Of a DNA stretch of 64,000 bases, positions 8,084 to 16,283 are shown one piece after another. The first letter of the stretch is position 1, and the number at the start of each line of letters is the position of its first letter. The position numbers and the translations under genes are program-made. Below the pieces are notes generated by a model. That model saw nothing but the letters and a program-made list of their open reading frames with translations. It ran no database searches and was not told where the DNA came from. The DNA comes from Fen-1058 sp964398185 (GTDB lineage Bacteria > Chloroflexota > Anaerolineae > Fen-1058), in NCBI GenBank assembly GCA_964398185.1, contig CAYNML010000007.1, positions 55,415 through 119,414 of the forward strand, in the 5' to 3' direction.

Positions 8084-9427
8084 TCAACGCTGCGCGCAGA
8101 AATCCCGCACCGTTTCGTACAATACCTGCACCCCAAAGCCAAAGGCGTCGAGGCTGACCCGCTCGTCATGGCCGTGGATCAAACCGTCGAAGGGCGTGTC
8201 CGGTTGCAACTTGAGCGGCGCAAAACCATAGCACTGCGTGCCGAGCTTGGCAAAGAGCTTGGCGTCGGTGGCGCCCGCCATCATGTACGGCACGGTGATT
8301 GCGCCGGGGTCTGATCGGGCCAGCTGCTGTTCGATGGCGTGGAAAAGCGGCGTCTCACTGGATACTTCCAGCGGCGGCGAGGTGTGCTCGATCGTGATCT
8401 CGATCCCGTCGCCCAGGCGCGGACGGACTTCAGCCAGAAACGATTCCACGTCGAACCCGGGCAGCATGCGGCCGTCGAGAATCGCTTCGGCTTCCGAGGG
8501 GATGACGTTAGCCTTGTACCCGGCGCGCAGTTGATTGGGCGAGACGGTGTTGTGCAGGATCGCGTGCAGCACGTCGGCCAGCGATCGATCGGAAAAGGCT
8601 TTCAGCGCCGCATCGTGCAGCAGCGGATTCAGCGCGGCGGACAACAGCAAGCCGGTTGTACCCCCCACCGATCGGGCCAGCCGCTGCACGAAGGTCGAGG
8701 CGGTCGCCGTCAGGTGCAGGGGCAGGGGATGCGCCATCACGCGATCGATGGCGTGTACCAGATGCAGCACGGCATGATCGGCATGCGGCACCGAGCCGTG
8801 ACCGGGCTTGCCGCGCGCGCGAATCTTCAGCCAGCAGGTGCCTTTCTCCGCGCACATGACGGGATAGAACTTCTTGCCTTCCAGATAGAGCGTATGGCCG
8901 CCCATCTCGCTGAGGCCATACTCGGCGCGCACCAGATCGGGATGCTGCGTCACCAGCCAGTCCGCGCCCACATCGCTGTCGATCTCCTCGTCGGCGGTGG
9001 CGGCGAAGATCACATCGCGCTTCAAGGTCACGCCTGTGCGTTTGAGCAGCAGCACGGTCATCAATTGCATCGCCGCCACGCTCTTCATATCCAGCGCGCC
9101 GCGCCCCCACACAAAGCCATCGGCCACGTCACCCGCGAACGGCGGATGCGTCCAGTGCTCGGGCTCAGCGGGAACGACGTCGAGGTGCGTGTAGAGCAGC
9201 AGCGGCGGCAGCGATCCATCGCCCTTCAAGCGCGCGATCAGGTTGCCGCGCTGCGGAGCCGCCTCCAGCACGATCGGCTCGTAACCCTCGGCGCGCAGCA
9301 CGCCCGCCAGATATTCCGCGGCGGCGAGTTCGTTGCCCGGCGGGTTGGTGGTGTCGATGCGGAGCAACGCTTGTAAATGATGAACGGCTTCTTCTGTGAT
9401 GGCTTGCCAGTTGGGTGGAGTGGACAT
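8084..9427 (-). CDS. M20 family metallopeptidase / deacylase
   Basis: 447-aa cytosolic di-zinc hydrolase of the ArgE/DapE/ACY1/CPG2 (M20) family. It has the first metal ligand in YTHLDVVPA, the bridging Asp in WGRGALDMKS, the catalytic Glu in TADEEIDSDV, a further ligand in LSEMGG, the dimerisation-domain motif GHGSVPH and the C-terminal His in LIHGHDERVSL. The substrate cannot be assigned from sequence; peptides, acyl amino acids or amidated compounds are all possible. The ATG at 9427 was chosen because upstream in-frame codons fall in the heptamer repeat region. It is divergent from trmI. Confidence 0.9.
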   Translation of the reverse strand: MSTPPNWQAITEEAVHHLQALLRIDTTNPPGNELAAAEYLAGVLRAEGYEPIVLEAAPQRGNLIARLKGDGSLPPLLLYTHLDVVPAEPEHWTHPPFAGDVADGFVWGRGALDMKSVAAMQLMTVLLLKRTGVTLKRDVIFAATADEEIDSDVGADWLVTQHPDLVRAEYGLSEMGGHTLYLEGKKFYPVMCAEKGTCWLKIRARGKPGHGSVPHADHAVLHLVHAIDRVMAHPLPLHLTATASTFVQRLARSVGGTTGLLLSAALNPLLHDAALKAFSDRSLADVLHAILHNTVSPNQLRAGYKANVIPSEAEAILDGRMLPGFDVESFLAEVRPRLGDGIEITIEHTSPPLEVSSETPLFHAIEQQLARSDPGAITVPYMMAGATDAKLFAKLGTQCYGFAPLKLQPDTPFDGLIHGHDERVSLDAFGFGVQVLYETVRDFCAQR

Positions 9428-9446
9428 GCGGAAAGTATACCAAACT

Positions 9447-9524
9447 AAAACGTAAAGTGTGAAACGTGAACCGTGCGGCGTGAAAGCAAAGGCAAGTTGC
9501 GCTTTACGCATTACGTTTTACGCC
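9447..9524. repeat. AAACGTR heptamer array, inverted arms
   Basis: AAAACGTAAAG and GAAACGTGAA on the left face GCTTTACGCATTACGTTTTACG on the right, potentially forming a long hairpin between divergent genes. Confidence 0.7.
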
Positions 9525-9525
9525 T

Positions 9526-9531
9526 TATAAT
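9526..9531 (+). promoter_or_regulatory. -10 TATAAT immediately before trmI
   Basis: TATAAT ends only 7 bases before the ATG at 9539, which predicts a leaderless or nearly leaderless trmI mRNA. No ribosome-binding site is present. Confidence 0.5.
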
Positions 9532-9538
9532 CCCGCGC

Positions 9539-10375
9539 ATGACCGACCGACTGATTCAACCCAACGATACCGCTTTGTTCATGAGCCGCGATCACAAGCG
9601 GTACCTGGTGCGGCTGACGCCCGGCGACACGCTGCAGACGCATCGCGGCGTTATTCAGCACGACGACTGCATCGGCGGCGTGTGGGGCCGCGAGATGAAG
9701 ACCCACCTGGGCTATCCCTTCCTACTGCTCGATCCGTCCACCGCCGATCTGATTCAGGACATCAAGCGCACCACGCAGATCATCTTTCCGAAAGATGTGG
9801 GCTACATCCTGCTGCGCTTGAACATTCAACCGGGCGTCACCGTGATCGAAGCGGGCAGCGGCTCTGGCGGTTTGACGCTGGCCCTGGCGCGCGCGGCCAT
9901 GCCCGGCGGGCGCGTGATCTCCTACGAGGTGCGACCGGAGATGCAGCACCTTGCCCGTAAGAATCTCGATCGGGTGGGGCTGGCCGATCGGGTGGAGTTC
10001 AAACTCAAGGACATTGGCGAAGGCTTCGATGAAGACGGCGTCGATTCGGTTTTCCTCGACGTGCCGGAACCGGCGAATTATCTCGGCGTCGCGGCGGCGG
10101 CCTTGCGCAGCGGCGGTTTCTTCGGCACGCTGGTCCCAACAACGAATCAGATTTCACGTTTGCTCGATCGGATCAGCGCGTATCCCTTCGGCCTGATCGA
10201 GGTGGAAGAGTTGCTGCTGCGCGGCTACAAGACGGTGCCGCAGCGCCTGCGCCCGCTCGATCGCATGATCGGCCACACGGGGTATCTGCTCTTCGCGCGC
10301 AAGTTCGAGCGGGCCATCATGGAAGAAGAAGCAACGGCTGGAGCGAGCGACGAGGAAGGGGAGTTACCCGAGTAG
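9539..10375 (+). CDS. trmI: tRNA (adenine-N1)-methyltransferase
   Basis: 278-aa class I SAM-dependent methyltransferase. The TrmI family makes m1A58 in the T-loop of tRNA as a homotetramer. The N-terminal beta domain precedes the SAM motif VIEAGSGSGGLTLALARA; an acidic residue follows in ISYEVRP, and the family motif LDVPEPANY (usually DLPEP) marks the active site. The C-terminal region HTGYLLFARKF is also typical. The ATG at 9539 matches the family N-terminus; codons upstream lie in repeat DNA. The tail after ARKFER is acidic and low in complexity. Archaeal-type and bacterial TrmI cannot be told apart here. Confidence 0.9.
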   Translation: MTDRLIQPNDTALFMSRDHKRYLVRLTPGDTLQTHRGVIQHDDCIGGVWGREMKTHLGYPFLLLDPSTADLIQDIKRTTQIIFPKDVGYILLRLNIQPGVTVIEAGSGSGGLTLALARAAMPGGRVISYEVRPEMQHLARKNLDRVGLADRVEFKLKDIGEGFDEDGVDSVFLDVPEPANYLGVAAAALRSGGFFGTLVPTTNQISRLLDRISAYPFGLIEVEELLLRGYKTVPQRLRPLDRMIGHTGYLLFARKFERAIMEEEATAGASDEEGELPE

Positions 10376-10424
10376 ATCACAGGGCTGCTGTCCCGCATCG
10401 AATGAATTCGATGGCTGATAAAGC

Positions 10425-10444
10425 AAACGTGTTAAAACACGTTT
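10425..10444. terminator. Palindrome after trmI, possible weak terminator
   Basis: AAACGTGTTAAAACACGTTT is a 9-bp perfect palindrome about 50 bases after trmI, followed by GAACGTGTTTTG. The T run is short. The 10376-10603 interval holds nothing else I can name. Confidence 0.35.
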
Positions 10445-10603
10445 GAACGTGTTTTGCGAAGCCCAGCCGCGGGCGAAGTCGTGCGCCGCGTTCTCGCACG
10501 CCTAACCATGTTTCCGCGCATCGTATCGTATCGATAAAGCGAGTCGTCAGGAAACGGAACCAGCGTTCAACACAGATCAGGTCAGTGCACCACGTTCACA
10601 ACA

Positions 10604-10637
10604 ACATCGCCGGGTGGAGAAATCCACCCGGCGATGT
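10604..10637 (-). terminator. Hairpin terminator after the L25 gene
   Basis: A 14-bp perfect stem (ACATCGCCGGGTGG / CCACCCGGCGATGT) with a 6-nt loop, 27 bases past the L25 stop. The U-tract on the minus strand is weak (TGTTGTTG). Confidence 0.7.
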
Positions 10638-10663
10638 GCCTTTCAGCCTCAACTACGGAAAGA

Positions 10664-11314
10664 TTACTCTTCCGCTTCCTCTTCCGTCTTGCCCTTCTTG
10701 ATGACTTCCGGCTCGGCGATGACCGCTTCAGCACCGGCGGCTTCCACTTCTTCACCCGCCAGGTACGTTACACGGGCCACGGTCGCTTCGGGGTCGGCCA
10801 GCAGTTTGACGGCGGCGGGTACCTGCAGATCGCTGACGCGGATGACATCGCCGACCTTCTCCAACTTGCTGACGTCGATCGATACCGCGTCGATCAGATC
10901 GCCGGGCAAGCACTCGATCTCGATCGCGTCCATGCTGTGGATCAAGACACCCTCGTTGCGCGTCACGGCCGGCGAAGCGCCTTCGTAGCGGATGGGGATT
11001 TCCACCTTGATGGCTTCGGTCATCGACACGCCGAAAAAGTCCACGTGGAGCACGGACCCCTTGATCGGTTCGCGCTGCACTTCGCGCACCAGCGCCATGG
11101 GCGCATCTTTCGCGCCGGCGATGTTCAACTTGACCAGGCGGCTGCCGCCCGCGCGCTGCAGCACGCGCAGCAGTTCGCGGTTGTTGGCCTGCAGGATCAC
11201 CGGCTCGCCGCGGCGGCTGTACAGCACGGCGGGCACGTTGCCTTCGCGGCGCAGCGCCTTGACCTGCTTGCCGACGACTGTGCGCGGTTCCATGTTCAAT
11301 ACGATCTCTTCCAT
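10664..11314 (-). CDS. rplY: 50S ribosomal protein L25/TL5 (CTC form)
   Basis: Ribosomal protein that binds 5S rRNA. The N-terminal L25 domain contains GKQVKALRREGNVPAVLY and the C-terminal TL5/CTC domain contains VHVDFF-like VLHVDFFGVSMTEAIKVEIP and GDLIDAVSIDVS. The long form (216 aa) and acidic tail EEEAEE are usual for non-enteric bacteria. Two ATGs are adjacent (11317 and 11314); the second is better spaced from AAGGAGC (six bases), so it was chosen, but either is possible. The gene is monocistronic, with its own hairpin terminator. Confidence 0.93.
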   Translation of the reverse strand: MEEIVLNMEPRTVVGKQVKALRREGNVPAVLYSRRGEPVILQANNRELLRVLQRAGGSRLVKLNIAGAKDAPMALVREVQREPIKGSVLHVDFFGVSMTEAIKVEIPIRYEGASPAVTRNEGVLIHSMDAIEIECLPGDLIDAVSIDVSKLEKVGDVIRVSDLQVPAAVKLLADPEATVARVTYLAGEEVEAAGAEAVIAEPEVIKKGKTEEEAEE

Positions 11315-11369
11315 CATTAGCTCCTTTGAGGGTTGGCCCTTGCGCGCCGTCCCTGCACTGCGAGAATTT

Positions 11370-11858
11370 TTAAGCCCGTCGTGAACGACCGAGCAGACTC
11401 AACAGGAAAAATACCACGCCCGCCACCGCGCCGACGACGATGGCGCCGCGCCAGTCCAGCAGGGCCTTCACTTCGCCCTCGGCGTTGCCGGCATACACGA
11501 ACACGGCGTTGACGTTGGCGGCCTGAATCTCATCACCGGCCAGCAGCAGCACCGCGCTGTCGGCCACGGTCGCATCGGTGGTGCGCACCAGCCCCAGCAG
11601 CGATTGCTCCACCGCCAGCGATTCGGTGCGCGCGCCCACCGCGACGCTGCCGCTCAAGCGCACCGTTTCCGCCTCCACGATCTGCGCGGCGGAACTGTTC
11701 ATCGTCACGGCATCCGCGTCGACCACCCGCGCGGCCGATTGGGTCAGCTCCACCCGATCGGCATCCACCTGCGCCGCGCTCGACTGCGTCAGGTTGACCG
11801 TCTGCCCGCTGACATCGGCGATCTGCTGTTGTTCGATTTCGGTGACATCGACGCTCAT
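11370..11858 (-). CDS. Repeat protein with C-terminal membrane anchor, function unknown
   Basis: 162-aa protein that I cannot assign to a named family. Residues 10-110 are short units of 14-16 residues with a pattern such as QSSAAQVDADRVELTQSAAR, which suggests a right-handed beta-helix or bactofilin-like stacking fold. The C-terminus GAIVVGAVAGVVFFLLSLL is one membrane helix followed by a positive RSRRA tail, so the repeat part probably lies on the other side of the membrane from a cytoplasmic C-terminus. The ATG at 11858 has GGAGGT five bases upstream; a TTG two codons earlier is less likely. It lies downstream of the TPR gene but a hairpin separates them. Confidence 0.6.
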   Translation of the reverse strand: MSVDVTEIEQQQIADVSGQTVNLTQSSAAQVDADRVELTQSAARVVDADAVTMNSSAAQIVEAETVRLSGSVAVGARTESLAVEQSLLGLVRTTDATVADSAVLLLAGDEIQAANVNAVFVYAGNAEGEVKALLDWRGAIVVGAVAGVVFFLLSLLGRSRRA

Positions 11859-11890
11859 GCTCAACCTCCGTTCGGATCAGGGGCAAACAA

Positions 11891-11924
11891 AAGGGCGCGG
11901 CCGTTGCTGCGGCGCCCCGCCCTT
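11891..11924 (-). terminator. Terminator after the TPR protein gene
   Basis: AAGGGCG pairs with CGCCCTT around a GC-rich inner hairpin, and minus-strand transcripts then run into TTTTG. Confidence 0.65.
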
Positions 11925-11961
11925 CATCGACCATCCAATAGCGGCGCGGATTTTACCCGTA

Positions 11962-14400
11962 TCACCGGCTTTCGTCAAGCAAGTGTGGCACATAGTAACC
12001 TGCGGCGATCACCCAGGCGGCACGCACCGGCAGCGCGTCAGGCGGCACGTCAAACTGCAAGAGTTGTTCTTCACCCGGTTGGAGTTTGAGGTACTGACCA
12101 TCGTCCACGCTTAAACTGGGAATGGCGGACTTCAGCACGATCTCGCGTCCACCTGCGGTGATGAGGCGCACGGCGATCAGATCGACGTACGAAGTCTCCG
12201 GTTCGATTTCGCGCAGCCAGAGTCGCCCATCAAAACGTTGTAGTGGACGTTCCTGTACCTTCTCGGCTTGCGGGCCGACGAGGTGATACAACACGGTCGT
12301 GTCGTGTTCCCACCGGCCGGCCTGTTCGTCGTAGGTGAAAAGGTACGGGCAGGCCATGCCTAACGCGGTCGTCGAATCATTATAGAAAACGCGATGGTGC
12401 AGCCAATATTGATAAGTATCGTAGATTGCTTCCAGCCGCTTGGCGGGTGCGGCAGGCAGGCAGGTCAGGGTATCCAATTCGCGCAGCGACGTCGCCTGGC
12501 AGCGGCTCAGCACATCTGCCATGACCAGCCAATCTGTTTCATGCGTGCCGATCCATAGCGTTAGCGGCGGCTCAACATTGAGCGTGCTCGACAAGGCCTC
12601 GGTTAGGGCAGGCGTCGTCACGGCCAGCTCGGGCTGCAGCTGGTTGAGCAAGTGGAGCACATAGACCTGCATCGTCGAGGGATACTCGACGGACAGGCGC
12701 TCAGTGGCGCTGAGCCAATTGCCGGTATCAATGGCATATTTGGCCTGCAGCAGATTCAGGGCGCTGCTCATAAACGACCGACCGCTGGACTGCGGACTGG
12801 TCAACCATTCTTCCGCCGCGCGATACGCTTGCGCGGCAGATTCCAAATCGCCGCGCCGCTGATACAGGCTGCCCAGGAGCAAATGAGCCTCGCCTGCCGC
12901 CGGGCTGTCACTTGGCGCTGTCGCCGCGACTTGCCGGAAGACCGCCTCTGCTTCTGTCTCGCGGCCGGCCAACGCCAGAGCTTGCCCCAGATTGATCTGC
13001 GCTTCAGGCCAGTGGGGTCTCAGTTTCAGAGCCTGCTCAAAATAATCGATCGCTTCCGTGAAATGACGCTGCTCAATGGCCGCGTTGCCCAGCGGAAGAT
13101 AAGCCTCGGCGATTGAAGGATCGAGCTGGATCGCCTGTTGGAATGAATCCACCGCCTCTGCGCGCTGATTCACTCCCCAGTCCAGGGCGCCCAGGTTATA
13201 CCAGACGATCCCCAGATCGGGCTTGAACTGACGCACGATCCTGAACAGGGCATCGGCGCTCAAGGGCCTGAACGTGTTGACGAGTTCGCGCATGCACGGC
13301 GCTGTCGCTATCGCCTCCGACTCGCCGGCGCGCAACAGAACGCCCAGATTGAGATAAGCCTCAAACATCTGCGGATCGATCGCGAGCGCTTGCGCGTATT
13401 CACACGCGGCGCTGACCGTGTCGGTAATCGTCTGCGGTTTGATCGAGCGGCCATTGAAAAAGTGCAACAGCGCTTCATTTTCCACGGCCACGGTCTGTGG
13501 CAAGCGCGCGGTGGCCGCATCGAAGGCGGCGTACCCTTTGGTGTACTGATTCGACAGATAGTACAAGTGGCCGATGACGTACAAAGACAGAAACGACGTA
13601 TTGGCGGGCAGGGTGCTGGTGATGTAGAACGACAGATTGGTTGTTTCAGCACCGCTGGCGACCAGCGGCAGCTCACCGAAGCGGGTAACTTGCGGCGCGG
13701 TGTCGGTGATCGCCACACCCGGGCCTAACAGCACCCGCAGACGGATGCCTACGTCGTCATATAGCCCCCAGACGACAACATTGCTGTTGGTAGCCCGGGC
13801 CAGATTTTGCGCGTCTTCGGCCGACTCAATCGAAGGTTGCGTGACAACCTTTACCTCAACCTCATCGAGCAATCCGGCGTCCTGCAGCTGCTGTTCCAGA
13901 TCATCTTCCAGGCGTTGTTCAATGCCCAACTTGCGTTCAGACAGTTGATTGAAGCGGGCAATCGCCACACGATAGGGCGCCGCCGAGTTGAAGATGGGCG
14001 TCGCGGTCGGCGTCGGGGTCGGCGGCAGCGGCGTTGCGGAGGGCCGCCCGGTGGGGACGATCACCGTCAACACGGGGGGCGGTGTCGTGGCCGGGCGCGC
14101 AGCGACCACGCCCAGCGCCACGGCGATGACCACCACCACTCCCGCAATGCCCAGCAGCCAGGCGCGGCTCAGCTTGTCGTGGACGATGGTCGCGTGCTCG
14201 ATGTACGTGTCGGCTTCAACCTGATCGCCCAGCACGATGTCGTCGCCGGCATTCATGATCTTGTCGCGGCCAACCACATCGCCGCCGATGGTGACTTGTT
14301 CAGCGCCCGCGATTTCCACGCTGCCGTTGAGGTTGGTGGGGGTCGATTCTGCTGACGGAGGTACTGTCGGCTGCTCTGCGTCGGACCGTGGCTCATCCAT
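11962..14400 (-). CDS. Membrane-anchored TPR protein with N-terminal repeat region
   Basis: 812-aa protein. Residues 1-60 are cytoplasmic and contain short beta units such as VEIAGAEQVTIGGDVVGRDK, a pattern often seen near the start of Chloroflexota and cyanobacterial sensor or effector proteins. A membrane helix (about 78-100, WLLGIAGVVVVIAVALGVVA) is followed by a Pro/Thr linker. An alpha/beta domain (about 135-240, starting YRVAIARFNQLSE) resembles periplasmic FlgO/TolB-N-like folds. Several TPRs follow, clearest at AEAYLPLGNAAIEQ and EAQINLGQALALAG. The last 200 residues are unassigned. It probably acts as an extracytoplasmic scaffold. The ATG at 14400 has GGGGAGG seven bases upstream. 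Confidence 0.75.
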   Translation of the reverse strand: MDEPRSDAEQPTVPPSAESTPTNLNGSVEIAGAEQVTIGGDVVGRDKIMNAGDDIVLGDQVEADTYIEHATIVHDKLSRAWLLGIAGVVVVIAVALGVVAARPATTPPPVLTVIVPTGRPSATPLPPTPTPTATPIFNSAAPYRVAIARFNQLSERKLGIEQRLEDDLEQQLQDAGLLDEVEVKVVTQPSIESAEDAQNLARATNSNVVVWGLYDDVGIRLRVLLGPGVAITDTAPQVTRFGELPLVASGAETTNLSFYITSTLPANTSFLSLYVIGHLYYLSNQYTKGYAAFDAATARLPQTVAVENEALLHFFNGRSIKPQTITDTVSAACEYAQALAIDPQMFEAYLNLGVLLRAGESEAIATAPCMRELVNTFRPLSADALFRIVRQFKPDLGIVWYNLGALDWGVNQRAEAVDSFQQAIQLDPSIAEAYLPLGNAAIEQRHFTEAIDYFEQALKLRPHWPEAQINLGQALALAGRETEAEAVFRQVAATAPSDSPAAGEAHLLLGSLYQRRGDLESAAQAYRAAEEWLTSPQSSGRSFMSSALNLLQAKYAIDTGNWLSATERLSVEYPSTMQVYVLHLLNQLQPELAVTTPALTEALSSTLNVEPPLTLWIGTHETDWLVMADVLSRCQATSLRELDTLTCLPAAPAKRLEAIYDTYQYWLHHRVFYNDSTTALGMACPYLFTYDEQAGRWEHDTTVLYHLVGPQAEKVQERPLQRFDGRLWLREIEPETSYVDLIAVRLITAGGREIVLKSAIPSLSVDDGQYLKLQPGEEQLLQFDVPPDALPVRAAWVIAAGYYVPHLLDESR

Positions 14401-14519
14401 TTCGCTGCCTCCCCTGCCAGACTTTCCCTGGCGGCGCGTCACACCATCGCTTCAGGGTTTGTCAAAGAATAAGTTGTTCATTTGCGATGATCAAGCCGTT
14501 ACAGCGCACGCCATGCCAA

Positions 14520-14654
14520 GTCATTCCCGCGCGTTTTCGCCTAGCGCGCTCCCGCCGCATAGCGGCGGACAGAGCGTGGCGGGAATCCACGGGACATCAG
14601 CGTGATTTGCCTAGCGCCAAGCTGGATGCCCGATCAAAGCATTCGGGCATGACG
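14520..14654. repeat. Imperfect palindromic element (GTCATTCCCG...CGGGCATGAC)
   Basis: Outer ends GTCATTCCCG and CGGGCATGAC are imperfect inverted repeats, with inner arms CATTCCCGC/GCGGGAATC and GCCGC/GCGGC. It has the form of the dispersed GTCATTCCCGC palindromes common in bacterial genomes. It occupies most of the 388-bp gene-free stretch 14401-14788, which also holds the lgt terminator; no gene is visible there. Confidence 0.6.
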
Positions 14655-14733
14655 TGCGAATCGACCAAGTTATTTCTTGACAAATCCTAAGATCATTATA
14701 CTCCGCCTGGCAATCCCTGTGGCTAAAACAACA

Positions 14734-14766
14734 AGAACCTCGCCGCTCAGGGGGCGGCGAGGTTCT
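14734..14766 (-). terminator. Rho-independent terminator after lgt
   Basis: AGAACCTCGCCGC pairs perfectly with GCGGCGAGGTTCT. On the minus strand it is followed by TGTTGTTTT. Confidence 0.85.
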
Positions 14767-14788
14767 CAGGATTTCAGCAGCCGATCGG

Positions 14789-15646
14789 TCAGCTGGCTGC
14801 GGGGGTCGGGCGGCGCACATGCCGCACGCTTAACAACCCGGCGCCCGCCACCACCAGCCCGATCGAGATCAGCTGCGCCGTCGGCAGCCCGCCGGCCAGC
14901 GTCCACGCGTCGGGCCGCAGCGACTCGACGATGATGCGATTCACGCCGTACCACATCATGTAGATCAGGATCAGATCGCCTTCCTTTTTCGCTTTCCACT
15001 TGCGCGCCAGCAGCACGATCACGATAAAGCCGATGGTGTTGATCACCGACTCGTACAGGAAGAGCGGATGAAAGAACGTCGTGTCCAGCGGATAGCGCGT
15101 CAGGTCGGCGAAGTCGCCGTAGCGGTGGTACTGATCGATGGCGAGACCCCACGGCAAAGTCGTGGGCGGACCATACAACTCTTGATTGAAGAAGTTGCCC
15201 CAGCGCCCGATGGCCTGCGCGATCAGCAGCGCGGGCGCGGCGATGTCCAGATAACGCGCCAGCGATAACTGGTAGTGCCGCACGTAGATCAGCACCACGA
15301 TCAACCCGCCGACAATCGCGCCGAAGATGCCCAGCCCGCCCTGCGTAATGCCGATGACGGCGTCCAGCGGGTGATTGCGATACCACGGCCAGCCGCAAAA
15401 CGGGACATTCTCCGCGCACCCGGCGGGCGTGGACAGCACGTGGTACAACCGCGCCCCGATGATGCCGGCGATGACGATGAAGATCAACGCGTCCCAGATG
15501 CGCTCGGTATTCTCACCCAGCCGGCGCGCCTCGCGCGTAGCGACAAAGCCGCCAATCAGCGCGGCGGTGACGATGATGATGCCGTACAACCGCACCGGCA
15601 CCGGGCCGAGGCAGAAGCCGGGATGCAGTCCTAGATCACAGGGCAT
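14789..15646 (-). CDS. lgt: Prolipoprotein diacylglyceryl transferase
   Basis: Integral membrane enzyme that transfers diacylglycerol from phosphatidylglycerol to the lipobox cysteine of prolipoproteins. It is 285 aa with about seven membrane helices. Family signatures are present: GGLGIFGAIVGG, then GRWGNFFNQELYG with the conserved Arg/Asn pair, and HPLFLYES near the C-terminus. The usual His of the HGGL motif is Gln here (TQGGLGI). Likely substrates in this window are the lipoproteins at 51521 and 52569. The start at 15646 gives the normal family length and a membrane-proximal N-terminus. Confidence 0.95.
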   Translation of the reverse strand: MPCDLGLHPGFCLGPVPVRLYGIIIVTAALIGGFVATREARRLGENTERIWDALIFIVIAGIIGARLYHVLSTPAGCAENVPFCGWPWYRNHPLDAVIGITQGGLGIFGAIVGGLIVVLIYVRHYQLSLARYLDIAAPALLIAQAIGRWGNFFNQELYGPPTTLPWGLAIDQYHRYGDFADLTRYPLDTTFFHPLFLYESVINTIGFIVIVLLARKWKAKKEGDLILIYMMWYGVNRIIVESLRPDAWTLAGGLPTAQLISIGLVVAGAGLLSVRHVRRPTPAAS

Positions 15647-15696
15647 GACAGTCTCCTCGTGCTGCGGGAATGGTGATACGTGCTGCGTCAGGGGTG

Positions 15697-16122
15697 TTAC
15701 CAGACGCCGTGAAAATCGGTGCGCGGCGGCGGACGGAAGCCGCGCCCCACTTGAAATACGCCGAGCGCGATCAAAGTGATCGGGCCGAAGCTAACCGCCG
15801 CCAGCGGATCGAGCGTGGTCCACAACAGGAACCCGCCCAGCAAAATCAAGAACAGGCCGGGCAGCCAGCCGCTGGCCTGACGCCGGCGGCGGCGGATGAC
15901 GTACAGGCCGGTGCCATAGTCCGGCCCGGCCCAGCGATCCTCGCGCGCGCGCAGCCGCTGCACCCACTTCCACAGTCCCCACGCGATCAAGATCACGGGC
16001 CAATACTGCCAGATGAAGGCGGGGAGCGCGTGAGCTTGATCGAGCAGCAGCAGCACGCCCAGCGCCGCCAGCAGCGAGCCGCCCAATAACGTTCCCCAGC
16101 GCGACAAACGCACAGACTTCAT
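15697..16122 (-). CDS. Small membrane protein, LiaI/DUF5668-like
   Basis: 141-aa protein with about four membrane helices: WGTLLGGSLLAALGVLLLL, IWQYWPVILIAWGLWKWV, LPGLFLILLGGFLLW and FGPITLIALGVFQVG. The paired short hairpins with a PVILI-W-G-x-W motif resemble the transmembrane region of LiaI/LiaF-type and DUF5668 proteins, some of which sense envelope stress; that role is only suggested here. The ATG at 16122 is used because sequence further upstream is a heptamer array running into the assembly gap. No strong ribosome-binding site is visible, so the repeat DNA may have replaced it. Confidence 0.65.
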   Translation of the reverse strand: MKSVRLSRWGTLLGGSLLAALGVLLLLDQAHALPAFIWQYWPVILIAWGLWKWVQRLRAREDRWAGPDYGTGLYVIRRRRRQASGWLPGLFLILLGGFLLWTTLDPLAAVSFGPITLIALGVFQVGRGFRPPPRTDFHGVW

Positions 16123-16125
16123 GGA

Positions 16126-16171
16126 CAATGAGCAATGAACAAGTAACAATGAACAAGTAACAATGAACAAG
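16126..16171. repeat. CAATGAA/CAAGTAA heptamer array cut by the gap
   Basis: Six perfect seven-base steps (CAATGAG, CAATGAA, CAAGTAA, CAATGAA, CAAGTAA, CAATGAA) run directly into the Ns. Confidence 0.9.
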
Positions 16172-16271
16172 NNNNNNNNNNNNNNNNNNNNNNNNNNNNN
16201 NNNNNNNNNNNNNNNNNNNNNNNNNNNNNNNNNNNNNNNNNNNNNNNNNNNNNNNNNNNNNNNNNNNNNNN
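16172..16271. other. Assembly gap of 100 Ns
   Basis: Exactly 100 Ns directly abutting a heptamer array on the left. The true length is unknown. Confidence 0.95.
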
Positions 16272-16283
16272 GCGCCGCGTCCT

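Noticed and set aside
10376..10603. tRNA or small RNA gene after trmI
   Set aside because: No cloverleaf with CCA-adjacent acceptor stem and T-loop could be drawn; only a palindrome and a terminator are present.
14520..14654. Insertion sequence in the 14.4-14.8 kb gap
   Set aside because: No transposase reading frame; only an imperfect palindromic element and a terminator are present.
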